Notes under the pieces: generated by a model
Database searches by the model: none
Seen by the model: only the letters and a program-made list of their open reading frames with translations
What the model was told of the DNA's origin: nothing
Shown here: piece by piece, positions 8,507-16,850 of the stretch
Numbering within the stretch: the stretch's first letter is position 1
Layout of the letters: each line of letters opens with the position of its first letter
Made by a program: the position numbers and the translations under genes
Assembly (NCBI RefSeq): GCF_002113125.1
Contig: NZ_NEJP01000006.1
Coordinates: 62,001-126,000 of the forward strand
Origin: Pseudomonas sp. B20(2017)
GTDB taxonomy: Bacteria; Pseudomonadota; Gammaproteobacteria; Pseudomonadales; Pseudomonadaceae
Reading direction: 5' to 3'
Length of the DNA: 64,000 nt

Positions 8507-9484
8507 ATGCACCCCATCAACATCGGCGAACCCTGGATGTGGGTCGCCTTCATCGTTTTTGTCCTCGCCATGCTGGCCGTCGACCTGTTTGTCTTCGGTG
8601 GGCGCAAGGCGCATCGGGTCTCTGTGCGGGAAGCCTCATCCTGGGTGATCGCCTGGTGCATGCTGGCGATGGCCTTCGCCGGGTTGCTCTGGTGGTATCT
8701 GAACGGCGAATTCGGTCCCAACATCGCCAAGGTCAAGACCCTGGAATTCCTCACCGGTTATTTGATCGAACAGTCGCTGTCGATCGACAACATGTTCGTG
8801 TTCGTGATGATCTTCAGCTACTTCGCCGTGCCGCCGGAGTTGCAGCGCCGGGTGTTGCTGTACGGCGTACTGGGAGCGATCGTGATGCGCGCGGCGATGA
8901 TTTTTGCCGGGGTGTGGCTGGTGTCGCAGTTTACGTGGCTGCTGTACGTGTTCGGTGTGTTCCTGATCATTACCGGGATCAAGATGTTGATGTTCGCCGA
9001 TCAGCAGCCAGATCTTGAAAAAAATCCGATCGTGCGTTGGGCTCGAGGACATTTACGCATCACCAATAGCTTCCACGGCGAGCGCTTTTTCGTGTTGCAA
9101 AACGGCGTGCGCTGGGCCACGCCGATGTTTCTGGTGCTGGTGCTGATCGAGGCCAGTGACCTGATGTTCGCGGTCGACAGCATCCCAGCGATCTTCGCGG
9201 TGACGACCGACCCGTTCATCATTTTCACCTCGAACATTTTCGCGATCATGGGGCTGCGGGCGCTGTACTTTTTGCTGGCGGACATGGCCGACCGCTTTCA
9301 CCTGCTCAAGTACGGGCTGGCGCTGGTGCTGGTGTTCATCGGCGGGAAGATGACGGTGATGCCGTGGTTTCACATGCCGGTGGAGTGGTCGCTGGCGATT
9401 GTCGGCGGGGTGATTCTGACATCGGTGTTGCTGAGTCTGATCCTGACGAAGAACAAGTCACCCGAGGAGAGTCAGGCGAAATAA
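8507..9484 (+). CDS. TerC/Alx-family membrane protein (325 aa)
   Basis: Eight to nine membrane segments carry the two family motifs with conserved acidic residues: EQSLSIDNMFVF (about 88-99) and MFAVDSIPAIF (about 225). TerC-family proteins such as Alx are linked to Mn2+ export and pH/tellurite response. The start has AGGGAGAACGGC just upstream. E. coli alx is controlled by a yybP-ykoY riboswitch, but the 159-bp region here shows no convincing copy of that motif. A perfect terminator hairpin follows the stop. Confidence 0.88.
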   Translation: MHPINIGEPWMWVAFIVFVLAMLAVDLFVFGGRKAHRVSVREASSWVIAWCMLAMAFAGLLWWYLNGEFGPNIAKVKTLEFLTGYLIEQSLSIDNMFVFVMIFSYFAVPPELQRRVLLYGVLGAIVMRAAMIFAGVWLVSQFTWLLYVFGVFLIITGIKMLMFADQQPDLEKNPIVRWARGHLRITNSFHGERFFVLQNGVRWATPMFLVLVLIEASDLMFAVDSIPAIFAVTTDPFIIFTSNIFAIMGLRALYFLLADMADRFHLLKYGLALVLVFIGGKMTVMPWFHMPVEWSLAIVGGVILTSVLLSLILTKNKSPEESQAK

Positions 9485-9486
9485 TG

Positions 9487-9518
9487 GCCGAGGGAGCGAA
9501 TTCGCTCCCTCGGCTTTT
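9487..9518. terminator. Terminator between TerC-family and polyamine-binding genes
   Basis: A 28-bp perfect palindrome (GCCGAGGGAGCGAA and its complement, 9487-9514) is followed by TTTT. It lies between two converging genes. Confidence 0.9.
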
Positions 9519-9521
9519 AAC

Positions 9522-10622
9522 CTATTTATCGGATTTGATGCTGGTCCACACCCGCGTCCGCACCCGCTCCAGCTTCTGTGGCAACGGCTGCACCACGTAC
9601 AGTTTCTTCAGCGCTTCGCTGGTCGGCGTCAGGTTGGGGTTGCCAGTGATTTCCTTGTTGATCAGCGGCAGCGAATCCTTGTTGGCGTTCGGGTAGCCAA
9701 GAAAATCACTGATCGAGGCGATGACCTTCGGATCGAGCAAGGTGTTGAGGAACTCGTGCGCTTCTTCAACGTTCTTCGCGCTCTTCGGAATGGCGAAGGT
9801 GTCGAACCAGATCGGTGCGCCCTCCTTCGGCAAGCGCCAGTCGACCACCACGCCGTTTTTCGCTTCTTTGGCGCGGTTGCCGAACTGGTAGAAGCTGCCG
9901 GAATAACCGATGGCCACGCAGATGTCGCCGTTGGCGATGTCGGTCATGTACTTGGCCGAGTTGAAGTAAGTGACGTAAGGGCGAACCTTGAGCATCAGGT
10001 CCTTGGCTTTCTCATAGTCAGCGGGGTTCTGACTGTTCGGGTCCAGTCCGAGGTAATGCAGGGCCAGCGGCAGGATTTCCGAGGGTGAATCGAGCATTGC
10101 CACGCCGCAGGATTTGAGCTTTTCCATGTTCTCGGGTTTGAACACCAGATCCCAGCTGTCCACCGGCGCATTCTCGCCGAGCGCCGCCTTGACCTTGGCC
10201 GGGTTGAAACCGATCAGCACCGTGCCGACCATGTACGGCACGCCGTACTGGTTGCCGGGATCGTTGGCGTCGAGCAACTTGAGTAGAGCCGGGTCTTGAT
10301 GACTCCAGTTCGGCAGTTTGGACTTGTCGAGCTTCTGGAACACGCCAGCCTTGATCTGGGTTTCGAGGAACTGGTTCGACGGCACCACCAGGTCATAGCC
10401 AGAGTTGCCGGTCAGCAGCTTGGCCTCCAGGGATTCGTTGGTGTCGAAGGTGTCCCAGGTCACTTTGATGTTGCTTTTGGCGGCGAAGTCCTTGGGCACT
10501 GATGGCAGGATGTAATCCGCCCAGTTGTACACCCGAAGTTCGCGCTGTTCGGCCTGTACGGCGCTGGCCAGCAGCGTCAGCCCACATACAGTGGCGCCCA
10601 GAATGCGTTTCATCGTGACCAT
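9522..10622 (-). CDS. Polyamine ABC transporter periplasmic binding protein (366 aa)
   Basis: A signal peptide (MVTMKRILGATVCGLTLL, cleaved after AVQA) precedes the PotD/PotF-type sequence RELRVYNWADYILPSVPKDF. Further family features are WDTFDTNESLEAKL, SGYDLVVPSNQFLE, YGVPYMVGT and ICVAIGYSGSFYQF. It should bind putrescine or spermidine in the periplasm for an ABC importer; no permease or ATPase genes are nearby, so it is an orphan that must use a transporter encoded elsewhere. The start at 10622 follows GGGGA by 8 bases and is preferred over the ATG 9 bases downstream and over the longer open frame. Pseudomonas genomes carry several such proteins (SpuD/SpuE type). Confidence 0.9.
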   Translation of the reverse strand: MVTMKRILGATVCGLTLLASAVQAEQRELRVYNWADYILPSVPKDFAAKSNIKVTWDTFDTNESLEAKLLTGNSGYDLVVPSNQFLETQIKAGVFQKLDKSKLPNWSHQDPALLKLLDANDPGNQYGVPYMVGTVLIGFNPAKVKAALGENAPVDSWDLVFKPENMEKLKSCGVAMLDSPSEILPLALHYLGLDPNSQNPADYEKAKDLMLKVRPYVTYFNSAKYMTDIANGDICVAIGYSGSFYQFGNRAKEAKNGVVVDWRLPKEGAPIWFDTFAIPKSAKNVEEAHEFLNTLLDPKVIASISDFLGYPNANKDSLPLINKEITGNPNLTPTSEALKKLYVVQPLPQKLERVRTRVWTSIKSDK

Positions 10623-10826
10623 GTTGTGTTTCCCCGAATGCAGCGTGAGTCGATGGTTTTTATGTTCTGTACACGGCAGCGGCTTGCAAATCAGCCAAGG
10701 GCAAGGAAGGTGCAGCATTTAATTGTGACTTTGATTCTTGCTGACAGCGTAGACGCAGCACAGTAGACGACTGGCCAAAAGGGGATCGAAATGGCCAACT
10801 TGCGTGACCGCCGGGATACGGAAACA

Positions 10827-10856
10827 ACAGTGCCCGACAAAGCGCCGGGCATTGTT
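10827..10856 (-). terminator. Probable terminator of the first NCS1 permease gene
   Basis: An imperfect stem (AACAATGCCCG with CGGGCACTGTT on the minus strand) lies about 20 bases after the permease stop and is followed by GTTT. The rest of the 252-bp gap to the polyamine-binding gene shows no other structure. Confidence 0.5.
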
Positions 10857-10874
10857 TCAACAGCCTGCAAAGGA

Positions 10875-12281
10875 TCAGTCGGTAAAACCCAACCGCGCCG
10901 CCCTGCTCTGCTGCGTCTGCCCACGCGTGGCGAGGCAGTAATACAGTGGGCATGTCACGATCAGCCCGACCAGCCATGACAGGTCCGCGCCTTCCACCAG
11001 ATTGGCATACGGCCCGACATACAACGATGTGTTGGCGAACGGCAGCTGCACGATGATGCCGATGAAATAGGCAATGATCGCGTGCAGATTGAAACGACCG
11101 TAGATGCCACCGTCAGCGCGAAAGATCGAGGCGATGTCGTAGTGGCCGCGCTTGATCAGGTAGAAGTCGATCAGGTTGATTGATGCCCACGGTACCAACA
11201 CCAGCAGCAGCGCCAGAATCAGCCCGATGAACTCGGAAATGAAATCCGCCGACGCGCCCAGCGCTACAACGCAGCAACCCGCCAGCACGATGCTCGACAA
11301 GATCACCCGCACCTTGATGCTCGGCGTCCACTGGCTGGCGAAGGTCTGGATCGAGGTGATGATCGACAGCACCGCGCCATACAGATTCAGCGCGTTGTGG
11401 CTGATGATGTTGAGCAGGAAAAGCACCATCAGAATCGGCCCCAGCCAACCGGTAGACTGCTTGACCGCCGCCATCGCTTCGGTGCCTCCCGGGGTCGCCA
11501 ACACAGCCACCGCGCCGAACGTGAACGACAGAATCGTGCCTAGCGTGGCGCCCAGATAAGTGGCGATAAATGGCTTGCCGATCCCGATGTCCGCCGGCAG
11601 GTAACGGGAATAGTCGGACACATACGGTGAGAAACTGATCTGCCAGATGATTCCCAGCGACACCGTTGCCAGCCACCCGGACAGATTGAAACTGCCACGG
11701 GTCAGGAAGTCAGCCGGCAACTCATGGGCAAAGATGTAGATGAAACCGGCGAGCAGCGCGCTGCCCATCACCCAGGTGCCGATGCGGTTGAGCGTGTGAA
11801 TGAAGTTGTAGCCGATCACGCCGATGGCCGTGGCGCTGAGGGCGCCGATCAGAATGCTCAGCGGTGCCGGCACCGACGGCGCAATGCCGACGATGGATTT
11901 ACCGGCCAACACAATGTTGGAGATGAAGAAGCCTATGTAGATGATCGCCGCGAAGAACACGATCAGCAGCGCACCGTAACGCCCGAACTGACCACGACTC
12001 TGGACCATCTGCGGAATGCCCATCCGGGGGCCTTGCGCCGACGCCAGGGCGATCACCACGCCGCCGATCATGTGCCCCAGCGCAATCGCCAGCAGCCCCC
12101 AGAACAGGTCGAGATGGAACACTTGAACCACCATGGCGCCGGTGACGATGGGCAGTGGCGCAATGTTGGTGCTGAACCAAAGGGTGAAAAGGTCGCGGGC
12201 CTTCCCGTGGCGTTCCGCGAGTGGGACGTAGTCGACCGTGTGATTCTCGATCAACGGATCTTGCCGGGACATCTGGGACAT
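10875..12281 (-). CDS. NCS1-family cytosine/purine permease (468 aa)
   Basis: Twelve predicted membrane segments. The conserved opening (PLIENHTVDYVPLAERHGKARDLF, then FSTNIAPLPIVTGA) and FSPYVSDYSRYLP are diagnostic of the nucleobase-cation-symport-1 family, which imports cytosine, purines, allantoin, hydantoins and related heterocycles. It is a close paralogue of the permease at 20970-22385, sharing many blocks such as GVIGYNFIHTLNRIGTWV. It is divergent from the flavin reductase/LLM monooxygenase pair across a 325-bp gap, so it likely imports their substrate. The leader carries GATAAAAACA (12304-12313). Two Met codons compete for the start (12281, 12272); neither has a strong Shine-Dalgarno. 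Confidence 0.9.
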   Translation of the reverse strand: MSQMSRQDPLIENHTVDYVPLAERHGKARDLFTLWFSTNIAPLPIVTGAMVVQVFHLDLFWGLLAIALGHMIGGVVIALASAQGPRMGIPQMVQSRGQFGRYGALLIVFFAAIIYIGFFISNIVLAGKSIVGIAPSVPAPLSILIGALSATAIGVIGYNFIHTLNRIGTWVMGSALLAGFIYIFAHELPADFLTRGSFNLSGWLATVSLGIIWQISFSPYVSDYSRYLPADIGIGKPFIATYLGATLGTILSFTFGAVAVLATPGGTEAMAAVKQSTGWLGPILMVLFLLNIISHNALNLYGAVLSIITSIQTFASQWTPSIKVRVILSSIVLAGCCVVALGASADFISEFIGLILALLLVLVPWASINLIDFYLIKRGHYDIASIFRADGGIYGRFNLHAIIAYFIGIIVQLPFANTSLYVGPYANLVEGADLSWLVGLIVTCPLYYCLATRGQTQQSRAARLGFTD

Positions 12282-12606
12282 AAAAATGAACTCGATTGGG
12301 TCTGTTTTTATCGTTGTATGAAGCCAAACCGGGGGTGCTTCTTGGCCGCCCCTCAGATGAAGACCATATTATGGTATTCCAACATTTTCACAAGACCGAT
12401 CCGCTGTTTGCGACGGCATCTGATCCGGCATCCTCACTGATAGGCCACGTTCACGGCTATAGAAAAGCCCCGTAAATGCTGAGTTTCCGACGAATGCACC
12501 ACGTTTATCGTTTCACCAAAAAAGCACTTGCAATCGATGTATTACGGTATACCATCAGGCCAACAAACGAATAAAAACACGCTTCACCGCACTCGAGGAT
12601 TGACCA
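12282..12606. promoter_or_regulatory. Divergent regulatory region, NCS1 permease / flavin reductase
   Basis: 325 bp without a gene. Two similar sites suggest a shared operator: TTATGGTATTCCAA (12369-12382) and ATTACGGTATACCATCA (12541-12557), the latter centred on the palindrome GGTATACC. Such GGTATACC-like sites are typical of GntR-family repressors; none is encoded next to it. Upstream of the flavin reductase the leader CAACAAACGAATAAAAACAC (12561-12580) is a CA-type Hfq/Crc motif, followed by GAGGA at about 12595. A similar A-rich run lies in the permease leader. Confidence 0.5.
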
Positions 12607-13092
12607 ATGATCGATGCTGCCGTCTACAAACAAGTCATGGGCTCGTTCCCGTCCGGCGTCACCGTCATCACCACGCTTGATGACGACGGCCAGATCGTCG
12701 GCCTCACCGCCAGCGCATTCAGTTCGCTGTCGATGGACCCGGCCCTGGTGCTGTTCTGCCCCAACTACAGCTCCGACTCCTATCCCGTCCTGATCAAGAA
12801 CAAACGCTTTGCCATTCACGTGCTGTCCGGCGGCCAGCAGAGCGAAGCCTACGCCTTCGCCCGCAAAGGCAAGGACAAGGCACAGGGCATCGAGTGGACG
12901 CTGAGCGAACTGGGCAACCCGATTCTGGCGAACGCGACAGCTATCATCGAGTGTGAGCTGTGGCGCGAATACGAAGGCGGCGACCACGCGATCATGGTCG
13001 GCGCGGTGAAAAACCTCATCGTCCCTCAGCAGGACGCCGACCCGCTGGTGTATTGCCACGGCAAGATGGGCGCCCTGCCTGCCTTTGCCTGA
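12607..13092 (+). CDS. Flavin reductase family protein (161 aa)
   Basis: The pattern FPSGVTVITT, GLTASAFSSLSMDPAL and FAIHVLSGGQ is that of the flavin reductase-like FMN-binding split-barrel family (HpaC, NtaB, RutF type). These enzymes use NAD(P)H to reduce free FMN or FAD and pass it to a partner monooxygenase. The partner is almost certainly the LLM-class enzyme starting 67 bp downstream on the same strand. The start has GAGGATTGACC upstream. It is a cytoplasmic, two-component oxygenase reductase subunit. Confidence 0.9.
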   Translation: MIDAAVYKQVMGSFPSGVTVITTLDDDGQIVGLTASAFSSLSMDPALVLFCPNYSSDSYPVLIKNKRFAIHVLSGGQQSEAYAFARKGKDKAQGIEWTLSELGNPILANATAIIECELWREYEGGDHAIMVGAVKNLIVPQQDADPLVYCHGKMGALPAFA

Positions 13093-13159
13093 CCCACACG
13101 ATTGCACTTAAACAGGCCGGCAAGCGACCGGCCGACCACAAGAGATTCGAGGTAGCGTC

Positions 13160-14203
13160 ATGAAATTTTCCCTGTTCGTACACATGGAACGCTGGGACGA
13201 AAGCGTCAGCCACCGTCAACTGTTCGAAGACCTGACCGAACTGACGTTGATGGCCGAGGCCGGTGGTTTCAGCACCGTGTGGATCGGCGAACACCACGCG
13301 ATGGAATACACCATCTCGCCGAGCCCGATGCCGCTGCTGGCCTACCTCGCGGCCAAAACCACGACCATTCACCTGGGCGCTGGCACCATCATCGCGCCGT
13401 TCTGGCATCCGCTGCGGGTCGCCGGTGAATGCGCGTTGCTCGACGTGATCAGCAATGGCCGGATGGAAGTCGGTCTGGCGCGCGGCGCCTACCAGGTGGA
13501 ATTCGATCGCATGGCCGGCGGCATGCCCGCCTCCAGCGGCGGCCAGGCACTGCGGGAAATGGTTCCGGTAGTGCGCGCGCTTTGGCAAGGCGATTACGCC
13601 CACAACGGTGAGATCTGGAAATTCCCCACCTCCACCAGCGTGCCGAAGCCGATTCAAAAGCCGAACCCGCCGATGTGGATCGCCGCCCGCGACCCGGACT
13701 CGCACAACTTCGCCGTGGCCAACGGCTGCAACGTAATGGTCACGCCGTTGATGAAGGGCGACGAAGAAGTCCTCGACCTGAAGAACAAGTTCCAGACTGC
13801 GCTGGACAACAACCCGGAGGTGCCGCGTCCACAATTGATGGTGCTGCGTCATACCCACGTGCACTCGGCGGATGACCCGGACGGCTGGAAGGTGGGCGCC
13901 AAAGCGATTTCACGTTTCTACCGCACCTTCGACGCCTGGTTCGGCAATAAGGAAACCCCAGTCAACGGCTTCCTCGCCCCGAGCCCGGAAGAGAAATTTG
14001 CCGGACGTCCGGAATTTGAACTGGAGAGCCTGCACAAGACGGCGATGATCGGCACGCCGGAAGAGATCATTCCGCGGATCAAGTACTACCAGGAACTGGG
14101 GGTGGATGAGTTCAGCTTCTGGTGCGACAACAGCTTGCCGCATGCGCAGAAGAAGAAATCGCTGGAACTGTTTATCAAGCATGTGGTGCCGGCATTCAGA
14201 TAG
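13160..14203 (+). CDS. LLM-class flavin-dependent monooxygenase (347 aa)
   Basis: A bacterial-luciferase-like TIM barrel is indicated by the opening MKFSLFVHMERWD, WIGEHHAMEY, LGAGTIIAPFWHPLRVA, NGRMEVGLARGAY and PKPIQKPNPPMWIAA. Such enzymes use reduced FMN delivered by a flavin reductase to oxygenate small molecules. Encoded directly after a flavin reductase and divergent from an NCS1 permease, it may oxidise an imported N-heterocycle or amine; the substrate itself cannot be read. The family role resembles RutA, but the sequence lacks RutA's N-terminal features and is of the luciferase-alpha branch. GAGGTAGCGTC precedes the ATG. A strong terminator follows. Confidence 0.9.
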   Translation: MKFSLFVHMERWDESVSHRQLFEDLTELTLMAEAGGFSTVWIGEHHAMEYTISPSPMPLLAYLAAKTTTIHLGAGTIIAPFWHPLRVAGECALLDVISNGRMEVGLARGAYQVEFDRMAGGMPASSGGQALREMVPVVRALWQGDYAHNGEIWKFPTSTSVPKPIQKPNPPMWIAARDPDSHNFAVANGCNVMVTPLMKGDEEVLDLKNKFQTALDNNPEVPRPQLMVLRHTHVHSADDPDGWKVGAKAISRFYRTFDAWFGNKETPVNGFLAPSPEEKFAGRPEFELESLHKTAMIGTPEEIIPRIKYYQELGVDEFSFWCDNSLPHAQKKKSLELFIKHVVPAFR

Positions 14204-14222
14204 ACCTGCCGCCCGGCATACG

Positions 14223-14251
14223 AAAACGCCCCGAGATGTTCGGGGCGTTTT
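14223..14251. terminator. Terminator after the LLM monooxygenase gene
   Basis: A perfect 12-bp stem AAAACGCCCCGA / TCGGGGCGTTTT with a 5-nt loop (GATGT). The A and T ends allow it to work in both directions. Confidence 0.85.
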
Positions 14252-14306
14252 CATTTGGGGTTTCAGTCCAGGGACCGAGGCAGCGATAGCTCTGTCGTAT
14301 CAGTCG

Positions 14307-14615
14307 CTAGTACTGGTAATCCAGAAAGAAAAATACGGCGTATAGAAAGAAGGCAAAGGCTGCCAACGCAGCACGCCACTCAGGATCTGCATCTCTTCCC
14401 AACCCACCCGGGGCAATTGAAATGCTCGCACCGCAGAAGTAGCAATAGACCCCCTGCGCAAACCACAGCTGAACCGCGAGCACAGTGAAAAAACGTCCCC
14501 AGCTGCCATTGAACTGAAAATAACCGTTGATGAGTGCCGCCGCCAACAAGGCAACACCTACACCGTGGCGATATTTGAAAAGCGCTGCAACTATTGAGTT
14601 TTGGGGTTTACACAT
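14307..14615 (-). CDS. Small membrane protein, unknown (102 aa)
   Basis: The start at 14615 is chosen because GGAG lies 6 bases upstream. The protein has three hydrophobic stretches (about 17-31, 38-57 and 82-97) and a Cys pair in GVYCYFCGASIS, so it is probably an inner-membrane protein with both ends near the cytoplasm. I do not recognise the family. Base composition is visibly more AT-rich than in the flanking catabolic genes, as for the next gene upstream, which suggests acquired DNA. Confidence 0.55.
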   Translation of the reverse strand: MCKPQNSIVAALFKYRHGVGVALLAAALINGYFQFNGSWGRFFTVLAVQLWFAQGVYCYFCGASISIAPGGLGRDADPEWRAALAAFAFFLYAVFFFLDYQY

Positions 14616-14662
14616 CAACCGCTCCATTAGCAGGATTGTACAGATACCCCCCACTTTCTTTC

Positions 14663-14953
14663 TTAAATCCCAACCAAAATCACATATTCCGCCCCAAGCT
14701 CTCTTTGCAGGAGTTCCGCCAACAACTTACCCTCTTCTTTAAATACCAGCTCCAACACCTTACTTTTAAAACCTGAGTTTGGCGGATAGTTCATATCAAG
14801 AGTTTCATCGTACTTGGTAGCCCAAACCTTCAAGCGCGACTTAAGCACATCAGAAATCGGAAGATCCAGAGGATCGATATCACCATACTCGCCCGGAGAC
14901 ATATTCCATAAAGGATGACACTCATAATCAGGCATCAATTTTATAAAGTTCAT
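14663..14953 (-). CDS. Orphan hypothetical protein (96 aa), immunity-like
   Basis: The ATG at 14953 follows GAGGGA by about 8 bases, a good start signal. The sequence is soluble, acidic and has aromatic motifs (PDYECHPLW, PGEYGDIDPLDLP, ETLDMNYPPNSGF). Size, acidity and lower GC are those often seen in immunity proteins of polymorphic toxins, and similar short proteins occur as orphan immunity genes, but no toxin is adjacent. Function is not assigned. It ends about 48 bases before the small membrane protein gene in the same direction, so they may be co-transcribed. Confidence 0.6.
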   Translation of the reverse strand: MNFIKLMPDYECHPLWNMSPGEYGDIDPLDLPISDVLKSRLKVWATKYDETLDMNYPPNSGFKSKVLELVFKEEGKLLAELLQRELGAEYVILVGI

Positions 14954-15142
14954 TTAACGTTCCCTCTTGAACTCCCGAAAAAAGTAACAGATTTTCTTCT
15001 GCAATTGCCGACGAACGGCATCGGTGAGATCGTCCGACTCCGACAGAGACGCAGGATGTTTCGCAGATCAATCAAGGAAAAACGGTGGCCGCATCAGAGG
15101 ACATTATTAGCGAAGCGTCCGACAGACCCCGCTAACTTCACC

Positions 15143-15592
15143 TCAGTGTTCAACAGCCAGTTTCGTCGCCACATCCTCCGGTGCCAGTACTCGACCATCG
15201 GCCGACAGCAACTCAAGCTTCCTGATCGGCTGACGCTTTTGCGCATCTACCATCACCGACCCGGGTTCGCCAGGCTCGAACATGAACTCCCCACCCCACT
15301 GCGACAACGCAACGATCACGGTTTGCAACGCCCGGCCCTTTTCAGTCAGCACGTACTCCTTGTAAGCGCTGCCATCGGACGCAGGCACCAGGCGCAGGAT
15401 ACCCCGCTCCACCAGCCCTTTTAGCCGCATGCTCAACATGTTCTTGGCGATTTCCAGGCTCTTCTCGAAATCGCTGAAACGACAGATGCCTGCCAGCGCA
15501 TCGCGAATGATCAGCAGCGACCACCAGTCACCGATCAGGTCGAGTGTCCGGGCGATCGGGCAGGCATTGCCCGCAAGGCTTTTGCGCTTCAT
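15143..15592 (-). CDS. HxlR-family transcriptional regulator (149 aa)
   Basis: The HxlR winged-helix signature is clear: CPIARTLDLIGDWWSLLIIRDALAG, SRFSDFEKSLEIAKNMLSMRLKGLVERGI and YKEYVLTEKGRAL. The Cys near residue 11 is conserved in many HxlR proteins and can act as a redox or aldehyde sensor. It is divergent from the arylesterase gene 181 bp away, which it probably controls. The C-terminal extension (after about residue 110) is longer than in minimal HxlR proteins. Confidence 0.9.
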   Translation of the reverse strand: MKRKSLAGNACPIARTLDLIGDWWSLLIIRDALAGICRFSDFEKSLEIAKNMLSMRLKGLVERGILRLVPASDGSAYKEYVLTEKGRALQTVIVALSQWGGEFMFEPGEPGSVMVDAQKRQPIRKLELLSADGRVLAPEDVATKLAVEH

Positions 15593-15773
15593 TTCGGGTG
15601 TCTCCGGGAAAACGGCAGGTTCAATGCGGTTGCATCTTACAACTCATGCCGCCAAACCGTTAACGCTTGCACCACGAAACTTAGCACCTGCGTACAAGTG
15701 GCCAATGCCCGTTGTCGCGATAGTGAACGCTGCCATCACGGCATCCACGCAGGCCCACACCCAAGGAGTTTTC

Positions 15774-16592
15774 ATGAGCACATTCCAGACCCAAGACGGC
15801 ACCGAGATCTATTACAAGGACTGGGGCAGCGGCAAGCCCGTCCTGTTCAGCCACGGCTGGCCGCTGGACGCCGACATGTGGGAATACCAGATGGAATACC
15901 TGAGCAGCCGCGGGTATCGCACCATCGCCTTCGACCGCCGCGGTTTCGGTCGCTCCGAGCAGCCGTGGACCGGCTACGACTACGACACCTTCGCCGACGA
16001 TATCGCACAGCTGATCGAGCACCTGGATCTGCGTGACGTGACCCTGGTCGGCTTCTCCATGGGCGGCGGCGATGTCAGCCGCTACATTGCGCGTCACGGC
16101 AGTGAGCGCGTTGCGGGCCTGGTGCTGCTGGGCGCGGTGACGCCGCTGTTCGGCCAAAAACCGGACTTCCCCGAAGGCGTCGAAAAATCGCTGTTCGACG
16201 GGATCAAGGCCGGCTTGCTGAAGGATCGCGCGCAATTCATCGCTGATTTCAGCACGCCGTTCTATGGCCTCGACCAAGGCCAGAAAGTCTCCGACGGCGT
16301 GCTGACGCAAACCCTGAACATCGCCTTGCTGGCTTCGCTGAAAGGCACCGTGGATTGCGTTACCGCATTCTCGGAAACCGACTTCCGTCCGGACATGGCG
16401 AAAATCGATGTGCCGACACTGGTGATCCATGGCGACGGCGATGCCATCGTACCGTTCGAAATCACCGGCAAACGTGCTGCCGAGCAAATCAAGGGCGCCG
16501 AGCTGAAAGTGTATTCCGGTGCGCCGCACGGTTTCGCGGTGACCCATGCAGAAGCTCTGAACGAAGACCTGCTGGCATTCCTCAATCGTTGA
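15774..16592 (+). CDS. Arylesterase/perhydrolase, alpha/beta hydrolase (272 aa)
   Basis: The sequence closely matches the known P. fluorescens aryl esterase EstF1 (272 residues) along its whole length. The nucleophile Ser95 is in GFSMGG; the acid is the Asp of HGDGD (about 222); the base is His of PHGFAVTH (about 251). EstF1 hydrolyses phenyl acetate-type esters and lactones and catalyses perhydrolysis. AAGGAG lies 5 bases before the ATG at 15774; the longer open frame upstream is not coding. It is divergent from an HxlR regulator and followed by a strong terminator, so it is monocistronic. Confidence 0.92.
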   Translation: MSTFQTQDGTEIYYKDWGSGKPVLFSHGWPLDADMWEYQMEYLSSRGYRTIAFDRRGFGRSEQPWTGYDYDTFADDIAQLIEHLDLRDVTLVGFSMGGGDVSRYIARHGSERVAGLVLLGAVTPLFGQKPDFPEGVEKSLFDGIKAGLLKDRAQFIADFSTPFYGLDQGQKVSDGVLTQTLNIALLASLKGTVDCVTAFSETDFRPDMAKIDVPTLVIHGDGDAIVPFEITGKRAAEQIKGAELKVYSGAPHGFAVTHAEALNEDLLAFLNR

Positions 16593-16615
16593 GTTCGATA
16601 TGAACTGAACGCCCG

Positions 16616-16657
16616 AAAAAGGGCCGTCGACAACTCTGTCGGCGGCCCTTTTTTTCC
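16616..16657 (+). terminator. Terminator after the arylesterase gene
   Basis: A long stem (AAAGGGCCG-T-CGACA with TGTCG-G-CGGCCCTTT, loop ACTC) followed by a run of T. A second hairpin without a T run (AAAGCCCCGTA / TACGGGGCTTT, 16683-16706) lies just downstream. The remaining 140 bp before the next gene show nothing else distinct. Confidence 0.9.
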
Positions 16658-16850
16658 TTGTCCCGGATTTCCGTGCCACGGCAAAGCCCCGTATTTACGG
16701 GGCTTTCAGGCCTCTGCATCACGTTTTTATCTTCACATGCCAGCTTAATAATATTTTACCGATAACCACCCCCTCCCTAGTCTGATCCCAAGCACAGAGA
16801 ACAGGTCGACAGCGACCTGAATCCAACGGCCTCGTGAGAAGGGATCAGAG

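Noticed and set aside
15681..16679. 332-codon minus-strand frame opposite the arylesterase
   Set aside because: Shadow of the EstF1-type gene, without ribosome-binding site or recognisable domain.
16683..16706. Second terminator after the arylesterase gene
   Set aside because: The AAAGCCCCGTA stem is perfect but lacks a T run and stands 90 bp after the stop, behind a better terminator; it is noted only within that entry.
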